Positions 63,984 through 64,000 of a stretch of 64,000 nucleotides of DNA are shown in pieces. The stretch's first letter is position 1. The number at the start of each line of letters is the position of its first letter. Where the stretch lies: positions 107,501-171,500 of the forward strand of contig JAOTON010000467.1 of assembly GCA_034440635.1 (NCBI GenBank), written 5' to 3'. A model generated the notes under the pieces. The model searched no databases, was not told where the DNA came from, and worked only from the letters and a program-made list of their open reading frames with translations. A program made the translations under genes and the position numbers. This stretch comes from Lepas anatifera. Its lineage: Eukaryota > Arthropoda > Thecostraca > Lepadidae.

Positions 63984-64000
63984 AGATTGAGGACAGGACC

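Larger units (their letters stand above)
62766..64000 (+). mobile_element. I-like LINE, 5' leader and ORF1 start (copy C), cut by window end
   Basis: 'CAGGGGACCAATCTTCACTTG' (62792 on) parallels 'CAGGGGACCGATTTTCATCTG' at 25920, the start of the leader of the 26-37 kb LINE. From 62935 it matches the solo leader at 39785-40270. ORF1 begins at 63801. A leader of about 1 kb that is GC-rich and conserved between copies suggests an internal promoter. Confidence 0.8.

Overview
The window looks like nuclear DNA of an invertebrate animal with a repeat-rich genome. An arthropod, perhaps a crustacean, is my guess, but nothing here proves the lineage. No convincing host exon chain was found. Almost everything recognisable is a mobile element or tandem repeat: non-LTR retrotransposons with APE endonuclease, reverse transcriptase (RT) and RNase H; a Gypsy-type integrase remnant; a Transib/RAG1-like transposase remnant; hAT-like elements with 8-bp target duplications; TTAA-flanked elements; two fold-back elements; a tRNA-derived SINE; and several minisatellites.

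Layout. 1-5.4 kb: a hAT-like MITE, a Gypsy integrase remnant, a TTAA element rich in AGGTCA motifs, and a Transib-like remnant. 5.4-19.9 kb: mostly unassigned, with an ~81-bp tandem array, GAGTCGACTC-rich blocks and a GC-rich block at 18.3-19.6 kb. 19.9-23.6 kb: a CR1/L2-like LINE inserted in a TTAA-flanked MITE whose uninterrupted sister copy lies at 61.7-62.2 kb. 25.9-37.1 kb: a nearly complete I-like LINE with ORF1, EN-RT and RNase H. Its ORF2 is split at the RT/RNase H boundary by a 3,593-bp fold-back transposon with an exact 8-bp target duplication. 37.1-45 kb: AGGTCA-rich elements and a solo LINE leader. 45-52.5 kb: hAT-like MITEs, a 42-bp minisatellite, a minus-strand LINE RNase H fragment, a SINE, and a second fold-back element with tandem-repeat arms. 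53-60.8 kb: more AGGTCA-rich repeats and a 4,643-bp hAT-like composite with exact 8-bp target duplication, built largely of higher-order tandem repeats. 61-64 kb: the intact MITE, a tRNA-like segment, and the 5' end of another I-like LINE running off the window.

How the parts relate. Three copies of one LINE leader (26.7, 40.2 and 63.3 kb) share an 8-bp-stem hairpin with compensatory base changes. The SINE at 49.6 kb ends in a tail resembling the LINE tails at 37.1 and 47.4 kb, as expected if it borrows that LINE machinery. The AGGTCA-rich TTAA elements keep a fixed spacing of half-sites between copies. All family assignments rest on motifs read by eye; no database search was possible.
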